A DNA stretch of 53,350 bases from Christensenella sp. UBA6880 (GTDB taxonomy: Bacteria > Bacillota > Clostridia > Christensenellales > CAG-917), in NCBI GenBank assembly GCA_002449145.1, contig DKCG01000006.1, positions 6,182 through 59,531 on the forward strand, read 5' to 3'. The position numbers and the translations under genes are program-made. The notes under the pieces were generated by a model, which saw only the letters and a list, made by a program, of their open reading frames with translations, ran no database searches and was not told the origin of the DNA. This document shows, piece by piece, positions 50,572-53,350 of the stretch (positions within the stretch are counted from its first letter, which is position 1; each line of letters starts with the position of its first letter).

Positions 50572-51422
50572 GCAAGAGAGCGTACACTGCAAAAAAAGTG
50601 CTGTCGACAGTCGTGCTGAGTTTGGGCATAGCGATACTTCTGACATTTGCTATATTTGCGATCTTCGGGCAGAAAATCGCACCGTATTCGTCGGACGAGA
50701 GTTTCGAGAAGTTTCTGCCTTGCTCGAAGCAACATATTCTCGGCACGAACAATCTCGGCTACGACGTCTTTTCCCAACTTATCGTCGCAACTCGCTCGAC
50801 TTTGGTCGTTGGCGTGGTGAGTGCGCTCGCTTGCCTTACGATAGGCGTTGCGATCGGTTTGCTTGCAGGGTATTTGAGCGGCGTATTTTCGGAAGCGATA
50901 AACGGATTTATCAACTTCTTTTTGCTCATTCCGATGTTGCCGGCGGCAATCGTCATAGCGGCGTATACGAGCGGCGGCAAGACGAGCATAATTCTTACGA
51001 TAGCGTTGCTTTGCTGGTGTTCGACGGCAAGGGCGGTGAGAGCAAAGACTATGGCTGTCAAAAACTCGGACTACGTTCGCGCGCTCAGGTCTTTGGGATA
51101 CGGCGAAGCGAGAATCCTCGTGCGCCATACTTTGCCCAACGTTGCCGACGTCGCACTTGCAAAATTCTTGCCATCGGTTGCAAGTTGCATTATGATAGAG
51201 GCGACGCTCAGTTTTTTAGGTATGGGAAGCGTCACCGACGTGACGTGGGGCGTGATGATTCAAAACGCGTTCACGTACGGCGGAATAACTATGAGCGCAT
51301 ACAACTGGCTTCTTGCCCCCGGGGTGTGTATCGCACTTTTGCAACTTGCCATATACGCGATAAGTCAATACGTCGAGTTCAGACGTAAAATCGTGCAAGA
51401 AAGCACGATAAAATATAGATAA
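50568..51422 (+). CDS. ABC transporter permease (OppC/NikC-like)
   Basis: Encodes 284 residues with an N-terminal membrane segment, the HILGTNNLGYDVFSQLIVATR block typical of OppC, five further segments and the loop SDYVRALRSLGYGEARILVRHTLPN. Its ATG overlaps the stop of the partner permease. It completes the importer. Confidence 0.88.
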   Translation: MSKRAYTAKKVLSTVVLSLGIAILLTFAIFAIFGQKIAPYSSDESFEKFLPCSKQHILGTNNLGYDVFSQLIVATRSTLVVGVVSALACLTIGVAIGLLAGYLSGVFSEAINGFINFFLLIPMLPAAIVIAAYTSGGKTSIILTIALLCWCSTARAVRAKTMAVKNSDYVRALRSLGYGEARILVRHTLPNVADVALAKFLPSVASCIMIEATLSFLGMGSVTDVTWGVMIQNAFTYGGITMSAYNWLLAPGVCIALLQLAIYAISQYVEFRRKIVQESTIKYR

Positions 51423-51462
51423 CGAACGGATAAAGTGCCGATTGCGGCACGAGGTGAAAAAT

Positions 51463-52284
51463 ATGTGTCTTGGCGACCCAAACTGCAACTGCAATAAAAT
51501 AAGCGACGTCAGAGCCTTGCGCGACGACGAAATTTTGCGCGGAAAAGCGCACAAACGCGTCGTACCCGACGACGAAAAAACCGCATTTGCGAGATTGAAA
51601 AACAAGGATAATCCTTGCTACGAAACGTATATGGAACTTGGAAGCGCGCTCGCTTTTCAAATGCGCTATCACGAGGCTCTTGAATGTTTTGAAAAGGCAA
51701 AAACCATTTGTCCCGACGATTACGAGGCAAGAAGAAAATGCGCGGGAAGATACCTTTCAACGTTGCGCCTCGACGACGCAAAGGCGGAATTCGAGTGGTG
51801 CGTAATGCATGCAGACGACGTGCTCGATCCCAAATATATGCTTGGCTGCTGCAAGTATTACGAGGGCGATTTCGAGGACGCGAAACGACTTTTCGACGAG
51901 TGCTTAACCCTTGCAAAAGACAACGGCGATATGTACGTCGCCTCGCTGTTCTGGGCGGTTGCGTGCAACGTCAGAGTTGGCAAGGACGTAAGCGAGATTA
52001 TGAAAAAATTCGATAGGTCTATGGAAATCGGACACCATACGGGATATATGCAATCGCTCAAACTTTTCGACGGCGATTCGCTTTCCGAATGCGATACGAT
52101 TGCCGACGAGGACGAACTTCAAAAGTGCATATTCAACTACGGCGCACACCTTTATTATCTGTCGAAGGGCAACGCGTTTTTAGCGGACGTGTTCCTTGTA
52201 AATACGCTCAAACTCGACACTTATTTCTCGGCGTTTGCTTATCTTGGCGCATACACCGAGTTCGCGACGCAAAACGGCATTTGA
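51463..52284 (+). CDS. Tetratricopeptide-repeat protein (unknown)
   Basis: Encodes 273 residues. Three or so TPR-like helical pairs are visible (ETYMELGSALAFQMRYHEALECFEKA; LDPKYMLGCCKYYEGDFEDAKRLFDECL). The start MCLGDPNCNCNK has three cysteines in its first eleven residues, a possible metal site, and follows GAGGTG at a good distance. It lies 40 bases after the permease and may belong to the same transcript. Function was not recognised. Confidence 0.75.
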   Translation: MCLGDPNCNCNKISDVRALRDDEILRGKAHKRVVPDDEKTAFARLKNKDNPCYETYMELGSALAFQMRYHEALECFEKAKTICPDDYEARRKCAGRYLSTLRLDDAKAEFEWCVMHADDVLDPKYMLGCCKYYEGDFEDAKRLFDECLTLAKDNGDMYVASLFWAVACNVRVGKDVSEIMKKFDRSMEIGHHTGYMQSLKLFDGDSLSECDTIADEDELQKCIFNYGAHLYYLSKGNAFLADVFLVNTLKLDTYFSAFAYLGAYTEFATQNGI

Positions 52285-52287
52285 ATA

Positions 52288-52316
52288 TTGACAAATCCGA
52301 TTTGTCGCGGTATAAA
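52288..52316 (+). promoter_or_regulatory. Promoter of the flavin-reductase-like gene
   Basis: TTGACA (52288-52293) and TATAAA (52311-52316) with a 17-base spacer. Confidence 0.85.
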
Positions 52317-52364
52317 TAAACCGTAAAAAAAATATAACGCTTTTATGCGCTTTGTGAGGTGTAT

Positions 52365-52922
52365 ATGAGAAAAAATTTCGGACCTAAAACTTGGCTTTAT
52401 CCTATGCCTGTTCTTATCATCGCAAGTTACGACAAAGACGGAACGGTTGACGCAATGAATGCAGCGTGGGGCGGTATCGGTGACTACGAGCAAATCTCGA
52501 TGTGCCTGTCTGCAGGACACAAAACCGTGAAAAATATCCTTGAAAGAAAGGCGTTTACGGTGTCGGTTGCGACGGCAAAATACGTCAAAGAGTGCGACTA
52601 TCTCGGACTTGTATCCGCAAACGACACGCCCGACAAATTTGCAAAAACGGGATTCACTTATACGCACAGCGCGAACGTGGACGCGCCTATCATCAACGAG
52701 TTGCCGTTTGCAATCGAGTGCGAACTCATCGATTACGATGCAAGCACCGGTACGATGAGAGGACATATCGTCAACGTATCGGCAGACGAGAGCGTTCTCA
52801 ACGGCGACAAAATCGACGTCCAAAAACTTGCGCCTATCACGTTTGACAGCGTAAACAACGAGTACGTCGTTCTAGGCGAAACCGTAGGCAAAGCGTTCAA
52901 AGACGGATTGCAACTCAAATAA
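52365..52922 (+). CDS. Flavin reductase-like (flavoredoxin family) protein
   Basis: Encodes 185 residues of the split-barrel FMN-binding family. The pattern PMPVLIIASYDKDGTVDAMNAAWGG followed by ISMCLSAGHKTVKNILERKAFTVSVA and ECDYLGLVSANDTPDKFAKTGF is typical of flavoredoxins, which bind FMN and act in electron transfer or flavin reduction. The ATG at 52365 is preferred over GTG 52359, which lies in the GAGGTG ribosome binding site. It has its own promoter. Confidence 0.88.
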   Translation: MRKNFGPKTWLYPMPVLIIASYDKDGTVDAMNAAWGGIGDYEQISMCLSAGHKTVKNILERKAFTVSVATAKYVKECDYLGLVSANDTPDKFAKTGFTYTHSANVDAPIINELPFAIECELIDYDASTGTMRGHIVNVSADESVLNGDKIDVQKLAPITFDSVNNEYVVLGETVGKAFKDGLQLK

Positions 52923-52949
52923 GTCGCAAAATTTCACGACAAAAACGAA

Positions 52950-52984
52950 AAGACGGCGAGTGTCAAAGCACATTCGCCGTCTTA
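52950..52984. terminator. Hairpin terminator after the flavin-reductase-like gene
   Basis: AAGACGGCGA (52950-52959) pairs with TCGCCGTCTT (52974-52983) with a short internal extension. T- and A-runs flank it on both sides, so it may work on both strands. Confidence 0.7.
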
Positions 52985-53039
52985 AAAAATGCAAGACGTT
53001 CAAAATGAACGTGCGGTAAAATATTTTTTATAAAATCAT

Positions 53040-53068
53040 TTGACAAACATCTATGCAAATGCTATTAT
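53040..53068 (+). promoter_or_regulatory. Promoter of tRNA-Ala
   Basis: TTGACA (53040-53045) and TATTAT (53063-53068) with a 17-base spacer, 16 bases before the tRNA. Confidence 0.85.
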
Positions 53069-53084
53069 CTTATAGCATTCACGT

Positions 53085-53160
53085 GGGGATATAGCTCAGT
53101 TGGTAGAGCGCCTGATTTGCATTCAGGAGGTCCTCGGTTCGAATCCGTGTATCTCCACCA
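53085..53160 (+). tRNA. tRNA-Ala (anticodon TGC)
   Basis: The full cloverleaf is visible: acceptor GGGGATA with TATCTCC including the G3-U70 pair that identifies tRNA-Ala, D arm GCTC/GAGC, anticodon arm CCTGA-TTTGCAT-TCAGG with TGC, T arm with GGTTCGAATCC, and CCA encoded at 53158-53160. Confidence 0.97.
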
Positions 53161-53172
53161 CAGGTGAAAATA

Positions 53173-53295
53173 CCCGCATTCTGTTGCGGGCGCAACGCAT
53201 CACAAGTGATGCAACCGAGGACAAGTCCTCGCTGACGCTCGCTTCGATATGCAAGCATATCCGCTCGCTATTTCACGAATCCGTGTATCTCCACC
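53173..53295. repeat. Mini-palindromes ending in a copy of the tRNA-Ala 3' end
   Basis: CCCGCA/TGCGGG (53173-53190), GCATCAC-AA-GTGATGC (53197-53212), CGAGGAC-AA-GTCCTCG (53216-53231) and GATATGC-AA-GCATATC (53246-53261). Then CGAATCCGTGTATCTCCACC (53276-53295) repeats the last bases of the tRNA (53140-53159) exactly. Confidence 0.85.
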
Positions 53296-53303
53296 TCCCT
53301 TAC

Positions 53304-53350
53304 TGGATTGTAGCTCAGTAGGTTTGAGCACCACCCTGATAAGGTGGGGG
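53304..53350 (+). tRNA. tRNA-Ile (anticodon GAT), cut by window end
   Basis: The D arm GCTC/GAGC and an anticodon arm CCACC-CTGATAA-GGTGG with GAT are clear. The 5' acceptor strand reads TGGATTG, so the first base is unusual (T). The T arm and 3' end lie outside the window. Confidence 0.78.

Overview
The window reads as the chromosome of a Gram-positive, probably clostridial (Bacillota) bacterium of moderate GC content, likely an uncultured gut-type lineage. The signs are the conserved block rpmH-rnpA-yidD-yidC-jag-mnmE-mnmG, the tmk-holB-ricT block, ribosome binding sites of the GAGGTG/AGGAG type, sigma-A-like promoters (several TTGACA-17-TATAAT variants), and lipoproteins with an LVAC lipobox but no outer-membrane genes. 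Species assignment is not possible from sequence reading alone.

Layout. 1-6526: translation, membrane insertion and tRNA modification block. 6527-7431: gene-free, with a strong promoter, a candidate structured small RNA and repeat elements. 7432-9791 (minus): glmM and trxB. 9960-16706: asnS, asnA, aspS, a lipoprotein and a fabG-like reductase. 17115-21621: a translationally coupled membrane cluster (two unknown membrane proteins and a cation-efflux protein) plus a membrane-anchored metallophosphatase. 21826-29369 (minus): U32 protein, phosphoribosyltransferase, ung-DUF896, ricT-holB-tmk and a GH5 lipoprotein. 29597-34792: leuS, serS and a membrane M28 peptidase. 35847-39870: a 59-residue protein, a TetR regulator and a large ABC exporter, bounded by 93-nt identical inverted repeats. 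40628-45187: hypB-hypB-(FeS/FAD oxidoreductase)-hypA without a hydrogenase. 45653-51422: TetR regulator divergent from a complete Opp/Nik-type ABC importer. 51463-53350: TPR protein, flavin-reductase-like protein, tRNA-Ala and the start of tRNA-Ile.

The most unusual feature is a family of nested palindromes that sit exactly on gene 3' ends. In six cases the left outer arm is the 3' end of the upstream gene, including its stop codon or the bases next to it, and the right arm is an inverted copy of that gene-specific sequence. Inside are two alternative conserved spacers, a GC-rich inner stem and one of two loop modules. The modules occur in different combinations, so the family looks modular. 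Right arms are duplicated at two loci. A seventh copy follows the candidate small RNA, as if it too marked a gene end. Other repeat families (AT-rich AATTATTAATTATTCATT units, strings of mini-hairpins, and a roughly 250-bp dispersed repeat) also collect at gene ends. The origin of these gene-terminal palindromes (terminator, mRNA 3'-end protector or insertion product) cannot be decided from one window.
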